Assembly: GCF_016920785.2 (NCBI RefSeq)
Contig: NW_024609857.1
Coordinates: forward strand, 77,435,570-77,499,569
Direction: 5' to 3'
DNA length: 64,000 bases
Source: Ixodes scapularis
Taxonomy: Eukaryota > Arthropoda > Arachnida > Ixodida > Ixodidae
Shown: piece after piece, positions 11,765 to 20,840 of the stretch
Position numbering within the stretch: the stretch's first letter is position 1
Layout of the letters: each line of letters starts with the position of its first letter
Notes under the pieces: model-generated
Told to the model about the DNA's origin: nothing
Seen by the model: only the letters and a program-made list of their open reading frames with translations
Database searches by the model: none
Position numbers and translations under genes: made by a program

Positions 11765-12215
11765 CGGGGGGGGGTCACGAGACCTCGGGGGGGGGGGGGG
11801 CACGTGACCTCGGAGAGGCGTGACCTGGGGGTCACGTGACCTTGGCTGTAGCGTGACCTTGGGGGTCACGTGACCTGGAGGGGTCACGTGACCTCGGGGG
11901 GTCACGTGACCTTGGGGAAGAGACCACGTGACCTCAGAGGGGTCACGTCACCTGCGGGGTCACGTGAAGGTCACCTCGGGGGTCACGTGACCTCAGAGGG
12001 GTCACGTGACCTTCAAAGGGTCACGTGGGGTCACGTGACCTTGAGATGACCTTGGGAGGGGTCACGTGACCTTGGGGGTCACGTGACCCCAAGATGACAC
12101 CACGTGACCCCCAATGTCACGCGACCTTGGGGTCACGTGACCTTCAGGGGGTCACGTGGGGTCACGTGACCTTGAGATGACCTTGGGAGAGGTCACGTGA
12201 CCTTGGGATGACCTT
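11765..12215. repeat. Minisatellite of GGGGTCACGTGACCTT units
   Basis: About 450 bp of imperfect 15-22 bp units built around the perfect palindrome GTCACGTGAC, with roughly 18 CACGTG cores by my count. It begins after a purine/pyrimidine tract of CTCC repeats (11700-11755) and ends in GACGCC repeats (12225-12240). CACGTG is the E-box core bound by bHLH-zip proteins; any binding here is inference. Frames crossing it encode only repeat-derived peptides. Confidence 0.9.
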
Positions 12216-13185
12216 GGTTACGCCGACGCCGACGCCGCTCAAGCCGGGAACGGGCCCCTAAGAGCTGCGCTCTAAAAATAATGCACTTTATGCGCTACAA
12301 ATATATATATATATATTTTTTTTTAGTGGATTAAGTGCACTTGTATTTTACCAAGACGGCTTCAAATTTACGATATGGTTCATCTACCACAGTTGAGGCG
12401 CCTCCAGCCGGGCCGGTCCCGGGCCGGATCCGGGCAGGATCCGATGAGCTAGGAAGCTCACAGCGATGGGTTTGGGTCGGTTAAAGCTGAGTCAGCGGGC
12501 CCGGGCCGGGCTGGGTCTCAAAAAGTAGGCCTTTGCAAAGCTCTTGATTCCGGTCTTCAGAGCGTTCTTTGGTGGTACAGAGCTCTGCTACATGATTGAC
12601 AGCTTGAAAATGTCTTGTGTCAACGCACCATTGGAACTGACTGCCCATTTGAGACTATTGGCATTTGATAGTGCATACTGTAATCTACAGATCCTTCACA
12701 TAATCTACAGGGTGTTTTTTTAGATTTAAAGATTTGTCTCCAAGAAGCCATTAGAGTTACACTTATGAGGCTTGTGCATGTGTGTTTTCCGGCCAGGGGG
12801 ACATTATCTTGCTGGCTAACCTTTGGGATAAGTCGGCTAATTAATTAAAACTCGTTAATTAACTTTTTATATTAGAGGAAATAGACATATGTTTCTCATC
12901 AAAAACTTAGTGAGCGCCATCGAAAACCATTAAATCAACTTTTTCTAGAACGACTTGAAGCTCGTGGGAAACTCGGGGGCGCACCAAAGTTCCCACTCTT
13001 GAAGCAGGCGCAAACCTAGCAGTGGCTGAACGCAGATGATAGGATTATCATCGCTTTCCGCCACCGCTAGCTTTGTGCCTGCTTTACGGGTGGTAACATT
13101 GCGCGCCCCGACTTTCCCACGAGCTTCAAGTCAAAAAAGAGTTGATGTAGTGGCGTTCGATGACGCTCAGTAAGTTTCTACACTC

Positions 13186-13724
13186 TGTGGGAGCCGAGGG
13201 TGAAAGACGAGGCAAAGGGCACTTGACAGGCGGTCAGCGAAGAAGTAACGAGCTGGCGCGAGACAGTGCGAGCGGAGCGAGGCTGGTAGCTGGACAAGAA
13301 CGTCGAAGCCAAGCTGCCTGACGCGGCCCATGGCGAACCCCGGAGCGGTCCACCAGCGAGGTCTGTAGCAAGACCGCTGGAAACGGCGAGCCCTGGCCAT
13401 CTGGCCTAGGCCACGACGATCCCGGGGTGGTTCCGCAGCGAGACTCGGGCATTGATAGCCCGGGACAGCCAGCCTACGCAGTGCTGGCGTGGGAAAGGCG
13501 ATCCGCACGCCTGGACACGGACTCCGATTGTAAGCTCTGATCGACGGGCGACTACGAGAGTCGGCGTGTCTGGACTGACGGCTCTCGACGACGGGAAACC
13601 GGGAAGTACAGTAAACCCATTCGCTGTCTTCTCGTTGTGTTATGTCACTCCCTGGGGGACGGGCGGAACGCATACCGATCGGGCGGCGATTATTAGTAGA
13701 GGGACTTCCATAAAGAAACCCACA
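13186..13724 (+). repeat. 5' LTR
   Basis: 539 bp, TGTGGG…CCCACA termini. It carries GGACTTCCATAAAGAAACCC near its 3' end; the AATAAA-like ATAAAG could act in polyadenylation. Frames across it (for example on the minus strand at 13167-13673) are mirrored in the 3' LTR and are not genes. Confidence 0.85.
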
Positions 13725-13730
13725 TTAAAG

Positions 13731-13748
13731 TGGCGCCCAACGTGGGGC
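13731..13748 (+). promoter_or_regulatory. tRNA-Lys primer-binding site
   Basis: TGGCGCCCAACGTGGGGC, starting six bases after the 5' LTR. From memory this is exactly the complement of the 3' end of tRNA-Lys isoacceptors 1 and 2 (CUU anticodon), used to prime minus-strand DNA in several retroelements. Confidence 0.85.
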
Positions 13749-13908
13749 CAGTTCGGTATGCCTCTGCTTCTAGTCGTCCCCAGGGAGTCCCATAGATTCG
13801 TTGAGCGGGTTGTTCACTAACGCTAACGATGGCCGTTGAGACAAAGTATGTTGGAGTTATGGTGACTTGTCTCACAGCAGAGCTCAGCAGGTGTCTCCTC
13901 AAATCGAG

Positions 13909-13974
13909 TACCTAAAGGACTCGAAGGACGAGGTTGCGGACGGGCTTTCTCGGGTACCCCAGAATAATGGTTGG
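13909..13974 (+). pseudogene. Possible pol vestige (end of the RNase H region)
   Basis: One frame reads YLKDSKDEVADGLSRVPQN, resembling the N-x-x-A-D-x-L-S-R motif that closes the RNase H region in Gypsy/retroviral pol proteins. No neighbouring pol motif is open, so this could be a scrap left by deletion of gag-pol, or chance. Confidence 0.35.
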
Positions 13975-14177
13975 CAAGAGACGAGGAGCGCGGTTAAGAT
14001 CTGAGAAAGTCGTCTTCGGAGGCAGAAGAGAGGTACGGCATGTTCGCTGGAAGGCAGGATAGCGACTGGCAAGAGGGAAAACAGCCAGGACTCGTTGCAT
14101 ATTTAGGATTTAGGCTTGGAGTGATGCGGTAAGCAAGTAAGCGCTTGTCAAGGCCCGGAGTGCAGATGGGTTTCTGT

Positions 14178-14307
14178 CAGTGGGTGTCGGAAAGACTGCA
14201 GGAATAGCAGTTGACACCAGGAACACTGTCGGACGAGATTGTCAGCGGGTGTTGGGTAAACTGGCGTAAATTGCAGTTGACACCGGGAACGCTGGCAGGC
14301 GAGTTAA
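14178..14307. repeat. Two tandem copies of a 65-bp unit inside the LTR element
   Basis: Units starting CAGTGGGTGTCGG (14178) and CAGCGGGTGTTGG (14243) share GCAGTTGACACC and GGAACNCTG at the same spacing. Local tandem duplication; no function seen. Confidence 0.65.
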
Positions 14308-15619
14308 GGAGCAGTATGATTTGTAACCGCTAGGGCCAAGACGGCTGGTTGCTTCGCGTCACTCCAACAACCGACGAAGGGCAGAGGGACGACTCTCCCT
14401 TGAGGGGGGTCGTTCCGAGAAAGCTACGAAATGTTTTATAGGATACTCTTCGGCTTCCCTCTGGCCGATCGTGGCAGTGACAGCAAGACTTTTATTAAGT
14501 TATGTCGCGTCACGACCTGGCCGGGAATGAGGCGGTAGACATTTGGGTGGCTTGTAGCTGTCTAGCTTGCCTTGAGGCGTGAACGATTCAAGCGGGCTTG
14601 CTCGCTGAGCTGCCGCCCCCTCCGAGGATCGAGCAGTCCCTAGAGCTCGTACACACGTGGATGGAACGGGACGCTGACGCTTACATCGAGTACCACATGG
14701 TATATGTAGCCGTTTCGGAACGCGGGTATGGAATAATGGCCGCCCCGACACAGGCTTTGTGTCCCTTCGCTGGCGCAAAAAATGGACTAGGTATACGCCA
14801 TCGTTACCTTTTCTGAAGGAAACTCACGCTTTGAGCAACGCAGCTAGTGGTTTTGCCGTATCGCTTGCTCCGAGGTGAGAAGGGCACCCGAGGTTTAAAG
14901 ACGCGAGCGTCGTGTCTTACTTCTAGGCTTACTCGGCGAGATACAAACGAGGAGGCTTGCCCGGTTCACATCGCTGACTTGAAAGGATACCACCATTATC
15001 GCGATGGGGAAGACGTATAACACGAGGTTGCGGTAGTGCACAAGAAATCCCCTGTTCTTGGCAACCCAGGAGCGAGCTCTGGAATGCGGATTTGCTGAGT
15101 AAGCCGCATGGTGGACGAACCGTCGGCAAGCAATTGGCGGTAGAGGCTATGGCCACTGCCACAATCTACGGCAGAATATTTGTTCGCTGTGTGTTGTTTT
15201 AACAGTTTCTTCTGCGCAGAATAGCTTCTTGGAAAGACGGCCATAGACGGCGTAACCCAGGAAGCCCACCGGGAGGGAAGACGGGCCCATTCATTTTCCC
15301 AACTGCTCAGTGTGGCTGACGGTTGTTCGGCCTGACAAACGGTTCAGGCTGGCAGTTCTAAGCCCGTTGTGACCTCTAAGCGGAACGGGGCAGGTCCGTC
15401 TGCGTCGGGCGAATCAGCTTGGAGCAAGCCTATTGCTGCATCGCGGTGAGTGGGACAGCGAGCGACGGGCAGGTCAGCATTGTCTGCCGGCTTCCCTAGC
15501 CACCACCACCTACGCCGCTTTCGGACGCTGCAACGTGGCCACTCCGGCAACAGCAACAGCGGCCGCCCATGAAGCCCAGCGGCTCCCTGAGGCCCATGAA
15601 GTCCCCCGAAGTACGGGCC

Positions 15620-15634
15620 TTGAGGGGGGGAGAG
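15620..15634 (+). promoter_or_regulatory. Polypurine tract
   Basis: TTGAGGGGGGGAGAG, a run of purines ending exactly at the TGTGGG start of the 3' LTR; the expected primer site for plus-strand synthesis. Confidence 0.8.
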
Positions 15635-16172
15635 TGTGGGAGCCGAGGGTGAAAGACGAGGCAGAGGGCACGTGACAGGCGGTCAGTGGAGAAGTAACGA
15701 GCTGGCGCGAGACAGTGCGAGCGGAGCGAGGCTGGTAGCTGGACAACAACGTCGAAGCCAAGCTTCCTGGCGCGGCCCATGGCGAACCCCGGAGCGGTCC
15801 ACCAGCGAGGTCTGGAACAAGACCGGTGGAAACCACGATCCCTGGCTATCTGGCCTAGGCCACGACGATCCCGGGGTGGTTCCGCAGCGAGACTCGGGCA
15901 TTGATAGCCCGGGACAGCCAGCCTATGCAGCGCTGGCGTAGGAAAGGCGATCCGCAGGTCTGGACACGGACTCCGACTGTAAGCTCTGATCGACGGGCGA
16001 CAACGAGAGTCGGCGTGTCTGGACCGACGGCTCTCGGCGACGGGCGACCGGGAGGTAGAGTAAACCCATTCGCTGTCTTATCGTTGTGTTATGTCACTCC
16101 CTGGTGACGGGCGGAACGCATACCGATCGGGCGGCGATTATTAGTAGAGGGACTTCCATAAAGAAACCCACG
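15635..16172 (+). repeat. 3' LTR
   Basis: 538 bp, direct copy of 13186-13724. Starts TGTGGGAGCC and ends CCCACG, where the last base differs from the CCCACA of the 5' copy. Directly followed by the ACTC target duplication. Confidence 0.85.
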
Positions 16173-16740
16173 ACTCTCAGAAACAAAAGTGCATTTTTAC
16201 ACCCTTTGTCTCATATAATACACCGCAAAACGTCAGTTCGACGTACAGCGCACTGACGTTGATTTGACGGAACTAACTTTCACGAGAGGCTTGGTAGCCG
16301 TGTGGTACAACTTATTAAAATAGGTAATGTACGTGTTACTGACTACAAGAAAAATAATTGGGGTTTTCTTGGCCCTACGGCAAAATTTCAATGTTTTCGC
16401 TCTGTTGTCTTTGGTACGTACTTTAGCTATTTAATAAGTTATATCGCACCGTTATCAAGCTCGTCTAAAAATGTGGGCCCGTCTGTTCGACTGTAGTCCG
16501 GAGTACCTCGAATTGAAACTTTGGTGTGCATTATATGGGACAAAAGGGTTTATGGTGACACCCTTTTTTTAGAGTGTAATTGGAACCATGTCTCTTTTCA
16601 CTAATAAAAAAGTTAACTAACGAATTTAATTAATTAGCCGACTTATCGCAAAAATTGGCCACCAACATAATGTCCCTCCTGGCCGTATGACTCACCTGCA
16701 CAAACCGCTTGTGTAACTTTCACGTTTAAAAAAAGAACAA

Positions 16741-18430
16741 CAAATATGTAAAGCTCAGACAAAAACATCCAATGTAAAGAAAAAACACACGGCGGTATGG
16801 TCAGAATTAAGTGGGGTGTTTAGGGACCTTGAATGAGCTTCCCGACGGGGTCGCCCATAATATTTCTATAATCACACTCAGGATGGAGAAATTACTTAAG
16901 ATGGTTTAATCCGGGATTTAAATTAGAGTTTATATTATAATCCAATATATTTCTTTACATTAATATTTAAATTGCGATTCAAGTTATGATTTTATTAAAT
17001 TTATATTCCGATCCATACCACCATGGTTTACTTCCCCTTCTTTAAATCGAAGTTCCTTCAAACAAACAATATCAGAATTAGTTTTCACTCATAATTAAAC
17101 TGTCCACCATTAGGAACTCTCACTTAAGTCATTTATTTCACACTTCCATCGAACAGTCACAAAGCAAGATTGATCGCTAATATGGAGAGTGAAAAATAAA
17201 GCAGTTCCTCTTTTAGGAATACGCAAAAGCAGAGATTTGAGGTTACCTTTTTTGTTTAGTCTCGGTTTCTCGATATATTGATGAGTGCAGCAAATTAAAT
17301 AGTTAGTAAAACTGAGGAACAGCAAGTTCTCCCCCCTCCCCCCCCCCCCCCCCCTACCCTTACTCAAAATCTCTCTCCAGCACCATCGGCAGGTGTGAGG
17401 CATCGGCAAGCCGCCTCAGTGCGGCAATAATTTTTTTTTTTTTTTGCTGTGTTCTGAAAGTTTAGATTTTTGCATGATTCTCGCTACGATAATGTTGAAT
17501 AGCCGGCACAAGACTCTTTATTAAATTATTACTCGACTGCTAGGCATCACTTCCGGATGTAGGTTAGCTGTAACGTGAGAATGTTTATGGAGTAACTGAT
17601 ATTCTCAAATTTCTGTATTATGAAAGTTGTTTTCATATCATTTTAATATTTATCACAAATATATAATAATAATAATATTAATAAACGTAGTCCTTTCATT
17701 TCCAATGGGGTGCACCTAAGGTCGCTTACAACCAAATGGTGGGTTAACACTTGTGAAAAAATCGCTGCCGACAAAACAAATTTGGCGGTGTCGGAAAACA
17801 AGAAGCGTCTATCTCTTTCAGTGGTGGCCATTTATACGTTCGTTTTCGGAGTGTAGCGTCTGCCACGAGAAGGCGTGATATTTCAAGTCGTCTGCTGCTC
17901 TCGGCCACTCTTAGCACGATCTCTGAGTTCCTCGGTGTACGTCCAGTACGAGTAGGCATAATTCACGTTGTTGACGCTGGATCCTGCACCGCCGAGCTCG
18001 TTTCGCCACTTGGGAGGAACCGCGCGAATATGGTTAAGTTCTACCGCAGAAATGACAAGACTGCGACGATATTGTGTTTCCTACTTGGTGTGTAGCAGGA
18101 CATACAGCGCAAAGCAAGGAAGCAGCGGTGCACCGTCGGCGCTGTTGAATCATGTTCCTTTCCAGGACCGAGAAAAAAAAAAAAAGAACGCGCGTTATGC
18201 ATTTTTGTGTTTTTGCATGTGATTTAGGTGAATCTTTCCCCAGCCGTGGGCGGTGATGTCGTGGCTAAGAACAAACAGAAAGAAGACCCCCTCCTCGCTT
18301 AGCCACGAGCCTCATATGAACGCATGATCCTTCGTTTCTTGTGGACTCTTCCCGCGTGAATAGCTGACCTCGTTTTGGTGATCAGCTGGCTCCCCTTCGT
18401 TCCTTCGTCGTTATAGTGGTTCCAGTCTTA
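16741..18430. other. No gene seen; simple repeats
   Basis: AT-rich with an imperfect poly-C (17331-17354), a poly-T (17430-17445) and a short (AAT)n at 17660-17680. Frames such as 17744-17959 (-) and 17968-18222 (+) have no recognised domain. Nothing further can be supported. Confidence 0.5.
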
Positions 18431-19007
18431 ATTTCCCGAAGGAAAAATCCATCAATGTAACCCTGTTTGGCAGTCAATGTTTTCTAGTGGACCGCTGACT
18501 GTGCCTGACTGTAAGTCAAGCATGTCTGATTGGCCAACAGGTTACTCTGACCTACAGTCAAACTCCAGTCAGACTCCACTCGTCGGCTTTCTGATGGTTT
18601 CCTGGTGGCAGTCCGCCGCCGCGAAATGCGATCAAGATGTCTTGGTGGCGATTCTGATTGTACATCGATTGTCTCTGACTGTACGTCAAACAGCTTTGAC
18701 GTGCAGACAGACGTACGGTCAAAGGACGTAAAGTTCGTTCGGATACCACTATTTCGTCAAATCTATGAATACGAAAAATAATCTATGCACAAAAAAACGA
18801 TTTCGGGACGTGAGCCCATAAAACCGCTAATGTTAGAGATATGACACGCAGCCGACCGACAACCTTGATCAGAAGCCCGCCGAAACGTGCCGGACACGCC
18901 ACTTCGCTTCGCCCATAGAGGCTTCGCCGATTTTTCAAAAACGATCGCTCTCGACTCGTTTTGTTTGCCTGCTTGCTCCAACCTGTCGATCCTGCCCGGG
19001 CTCTACA

Positions 19008-19190
19008 ATGTTTTATGTTTTAGTAGAATTTCTACTCGACAAGACCCAGCCTGTTGTGAGTTCTGACGATGTAAGGGACCTTAGCGGTGTAGTTGAAGAC
19101 GACAAGGTGTACCAAATCTACTGGGTCGGAGACGCGCGAACAAAAGGATTGTTCTACGACGCGAAAGTACTCTACATGGCAGGTGAGTAG
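19008..19190 (+). CDS. Captured first exon resembling BEND5-like N-terminus, copy 1
   Basis: A frame from ATG 19008 starts MFYVLVEFLLDKTQPVVSS and continues VRDLSGVVEDDKVYQIYWVG…FYDAKVLYMAG. The order VxF(L)xD, a V-S-x-x-V-R-D-x-S block, K-V-Y-x-x-Y and a final A-x-x-L-x-x-A match, from memory, the N-terminal domain of BEND5-type BEN-domain proteins, chromatin or DNA-binding factors. The exon ends CATGGCAG before GTGAGT (intron 19183-19258, 76 bp), and the acceptor TTTGCAG at 19252-19258 joins in frame to AEASRMKRMLKSSF, which continues the expected helix. Unspliced, translation stops at 19190. The same exon pair occurs in copies 2 and 3. No BEN domain lies in the element, so this is a captured gene fragment, possibly still expressed as a short protein. 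Homology to BEND5 is motif-level and unverified. Confidence 0.5.
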   Translation: MFYVLVEFLLDKTQPVVSSDDVRDLSGVVEDDKVYQIYWVGDARTKGLFYDAKVLYMAGE

Positions 19191-19302
19191 AGCTGAAGTA
19201 CGACGAGCGATGTACGAGTGCTTTGCATAAAATGCTGAAGGCTTAACTGCATTTGCAGCCGAAGCATCTCGTATGAAACGAATGCTCAAATCCAGCTTCC
19301 AA

Positions 19303-19371
19303 AGCGATGGCATAGCATTGGGGTTCAGGTGTCCGATTTGCACGGAAGTGGTCGCGGGTTCGATCCGCCGT
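19303..19371 (+). repeat. tRNA-derived segment within transposon copy 1
   Basis: Contains a Pol III A-box-like word (CATAGCATTGGGGTTCAGG) and a B box (GGTTCGATCC), ending before a poly-T/C tract. The equivalent segment is cleaner in copy 2. It looks like the head of a tRNA-derived SINE that became part of the transposon before it spread. Confidence 0.6.
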
Positions 19372-19845
19372 GGTCCTGCTTTTTTTTTCCCTTTTTTTTT
19401 CTCGAACATTTTGTTTTATCGAGGCATTTGGCGATATTTATGAGTGCGTATAGCTTTACTCTTATATAAATGCTGCCCTTGTTGATGAAATTCCCTTGGC
19501 AGTGGCTGTCAGCCGTCATCTGATGGACCATGAGATGACGTCTGATGGTCCATCATGTTCCACCTAGGCTGCTGACTGGCAGTCAGTGCCCTAAATTACG
19601 TATCTTGATGGAATTTTCAATAGGGTTTGTGTAGTAGAGGGATGTGGTGTTTGAATAAAGGTGCGTTTCTTTCAAGCCGGTCGGGGTTTGGAGGATGTCA
19701 GACTACAATCTGTCGGACGGACTCGTTTCTCGCAAAGTGATGCTGTTTTGTTTTATGCAGAACACAAATAAACGCCACACGCACGAATTTGATAAGAATA
19801 CAATTAGTGCAAGCAAGCTGGACAATAATATTATTAATAATGAAT

Positions 19846-19912
19846 TGGTGGAGCGCTTTACTGCGAATGGAGAGGTCCCTGGTACAATACCAGCACCTGG
19901 CCGATTTTTAAG
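19846..19912 (+). repeat. Degenerate tRNA-like repeat
   Basis: Resembles the better copy at 20133-20206: shared GGTGGAGCG/GGTAGAGCA, AATGGAGAGGTCCCTGGT and an ACCAG-CC end followed by GATTTTT. The A box is lost. Likely an old tRNA-derived SINE fragment. Confidence 0.5.
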
Positions 19913-20132
19913 GTTACGCACCTGTCACCTAGCTCTGTTTGGAAATTTGTGATTGTGCTTTGTCCACCTTGTTCCCCTTCTCCAGGGATTATTTTCGTCA
20001 TTCTTGTCAAGCTCGTCCGCGCTTTTGCATTAATTGCGTTATCATCATAATATTAAAATGCAGGCCGTTCACCCTGGTTTGTGGTGGACTGGTGGCAGTT
20101 GTTAAAACACGTTTGCTCTACCGACGTATAAC

Positions 20133-20206
20133 TGCTGGTTAGCTCAGCTGGTAGAGCACTCCACTGGAAATGGAGAGGTCCCTGGTTCAACACCAGGACC
20201 AGGCGG
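20133..20206 (+). repeat. tRNA-like gene or SINE head
   Basis: Contains a perfect A box (TAGCTCAGCTGG) and a near-consensus B box (GGTTCAACACC). An anticodon arm can be drawn as CTCCA-CTGGAAA-TGGAG, with GGA in the anticodon position, and a T arm as CCTGG…CCAGG. There is no long variable arm as a real tRNA-Ser would need, and the acceptor stem pairs poorly. It is therefore more likely a tRNA-derived SINE than a functional tRNA gene. Confidence 0.5.
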
Positions 20207-20475
20207 ATTTTTTCAGCGCTCACAAGTCATCTAGTTCCCTATTGAAAATTCCATCAAGATACGTAATTCGGGAGACTGACTGCCAGTCAGCAGCCTTGGT
20301 GGAACGTGATGGACCATCAGACGTCATCTGATGGTCCATGAGATGACGTCTGACTGCCACTGCCAAGGGAATTTCATCAACACGGGCAGCATTTATATAA
20401 GAGTAAAGCTATACGCACTCATAAATATCGCCAAATGCCTCGATACAACAAAATGTTCGAGAAAAAAAAAAAAAA

Positions 20476-20549
20476 GCAGGACCACCGCGGATCGAACCCG
20501 CGACCACTTTAACGGACACCTTAACCCCTATGCTATGCCATCGCTTTGG
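20476..20549 (-). repeat. tRNA-derived segment within transposon copy 2
   Basis: On the minus strand the T arm reads CGCGGGTTCGATCCGCG, a perfect five-pair stem with a consensus B box, and an A-box-like word (TAGCATAGGGGTTAAGG) lies upstream. Best preserved of the three copies of this segment. Confidence 0.65.
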
Positions 20550-20664
20550 AAACTCGATTTGACCATTCATTTTATACGAGATGCTTCGGCTGCAAATGCA
20601 GTTAAGCCTTTAGCATGTTATGCAAAGCACTCGTACATCACTCGCCGTACTTCAGTTCTACTCA

Positions 20665-20840
20665 CCTGCCATGTAGAGTACTTTCGCGTCGTAGAACGAT
20701 CATTTTGTTCGCGCGTCTCCGGCCCAGTAGACCTCGTACACCTTGACGTCTTCAACTACACCGCTAAAGTCCCTTACATGGTCGGAGCTCACAACAGGCT
20801 GGGTCTTGTCGAGGAGAAATTCTACTAAAACATAATACAT
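20665..20840 (-). pseudogene. Captured BEND5-like exon, copy 2, with a nonsense change
   Basis: Minus-strand ATG at 20840 begins MYYVLVEFLLDKTQPVVSS and keeps VRDFSGVVEDVKVYEVYWAG. Where copies 1 and 3 read TKG, this copy reads TK-stop (TGA, ending at 20700), a single-base nonsense change, so the exon is broken 12 codons before its splice donor. The donor (CATGGCAG before GTGAGT, intron 20665-20590) and acceptor (TTTGCAG) are intact. An in-frame run extends upstream to 21008 but is not shared as coding in the other copies. Confidence 0.5.

Larger units (their letters stand above)
10916..12473. mobile_element. Inverted-repeat (foldback) element with arms of about 120 bp
   Basis: The segment 10916-11037 recurs inverted at about 12346-12473. 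The best-matched core is GGCTGGAGGCGCCTCAACTG followed by TGGTAGATGAACC and ending in AAGCCGTCTTG, nearly identical in both arms. Outside the core the arms still align through GATCCGG, CCTA and GACCC-AACCC words. No target duplication or transposase was found, so the class is unassigned. The interior holds a second inverted-repeat element (11067-11661) and a CACGTG-rich minisatellite (11765-12215). Confidence 0.65.
13186..16172 (+). mobile_element. Non-autonomous LTR retroelement with two LTRs
   Basis: Two direct copies of an about 539-bp sequence starting TGTGGGAGCCGAGGGTGAAA bound a 1.9-kb internal region. The 5' copy is followed by a perfect 18-base tRNA-Lys primer site, the 3' copy is preceded by a polypurine tract, and the whole is flanked by ACTC (13182-13185 and 16173-16176), a 4-bp target duplication. 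These signals fix the plus orientation. The LTRs differ by a modest number of substitutions and small indels, so the insertion is neither brand-new nor very old. The internal region lacks long frames for gag or pol; one short pol-like vestige is at 13909-13974. It would depend on proteins of a related autonomous Gypsy element. Inserted in an ACACTC-type MITE. Confidence 0.85.
13180..16577. mobile_element. ACACTC-type MITE, split by an LTR retroelement
   Basis: Only six bases (ACACTC, 13180-13185) lie left of the LTR element; the rest runs from 16173 to 16577 and ends in TTTTTTTAGAGTGT, the reverse complement of the outer terminus. Without the LTR element it would be about 405 bp. The body aligns well with the intact copy at 53198-53617 (shared words CTTTGTCTCAT, GACGT…, AACTTTCA-GAG-GGCTTG, ACAATTTA/ACTTATTAAAATAG, TTTAGTA/TTTAATAAGTTATAT). 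No coding capacity. Confidence 0.75.
12708..16740. mobile_element. Foldback element interrupted by a nested MITE and LTR element
   Basis: The left arm starts at about 12708 with CAGGGTGTTTTTTTAG and runs to about 13040; it is repeated in inverted form from about 13041 to 13179 and, after an insertion, from 16578 to about 16740. Shared blocks include GGCTAATTAATTAAA, GGGACATTAT next to CGGCCAG, and GACTTGAAGCTCGTGGGAAA. Joined across the insertion the element would be about 635 bp and almost entirely palindromic. The insertion (13180-16577) lies in the right arm. No coding capacity; transposed in trans, class unassigned. Confidence 0.7.
18435..19625 (+). mobile_element. 1.19-kb DNA transposon with captured exons, copy 1
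   Basis: Ends form imperfect inverted repeats: left CCCGAAGGAAAAATCCATCA, right (minus strand) CCCTATTGAAAATTCCATCA. Flanks are TT/TT. Copies 2 (20237-21414, inverted) and 3 (22557-23751) share the same ends, and the three are about 90% alike over their length. The subterminal regions are full of short palindromes (TGACTGTACGTCA-type at left, CTGACTGCCAGTCAG and ATCAGACGTCATCTGAT at right), as in transposons with several transposase-binding sites. The middle holds a two-exon coding segment (19008-19182, 19259 onward) and a tRNA-derived segment. No transposase. Superfamily unassigned; a 2-bp target duplication would fit all three copies (TT, TT, AC). Confidence 0.75.

Noticed and set aside
11450..11905. 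151-codon minus-strand frame rich in TPPGHVTP
   Set aside because: Translation of the CACGTG minisatellite and the purine tract; low complexity.
13167..13673. 168-codon minus-strand frame in the 5' LTR, with related frames in the 3' LTR
   Set aside because: GC-rich LTR sequence gives long frames by chance; they run across LTR boundaries and differ between the two LTRs.
15636..15941. Plus-strand frame across the 3' LTR start
   Set aside because: No motif, and it overlaps required LTR signals.
17744..17959. 71-codon minus-strand frame (MPTRTGRTPRNSEIVLRV…) as a possible transposase helix-turn-helix
   Set aside because: No further DDE motif nearby and no element ends.
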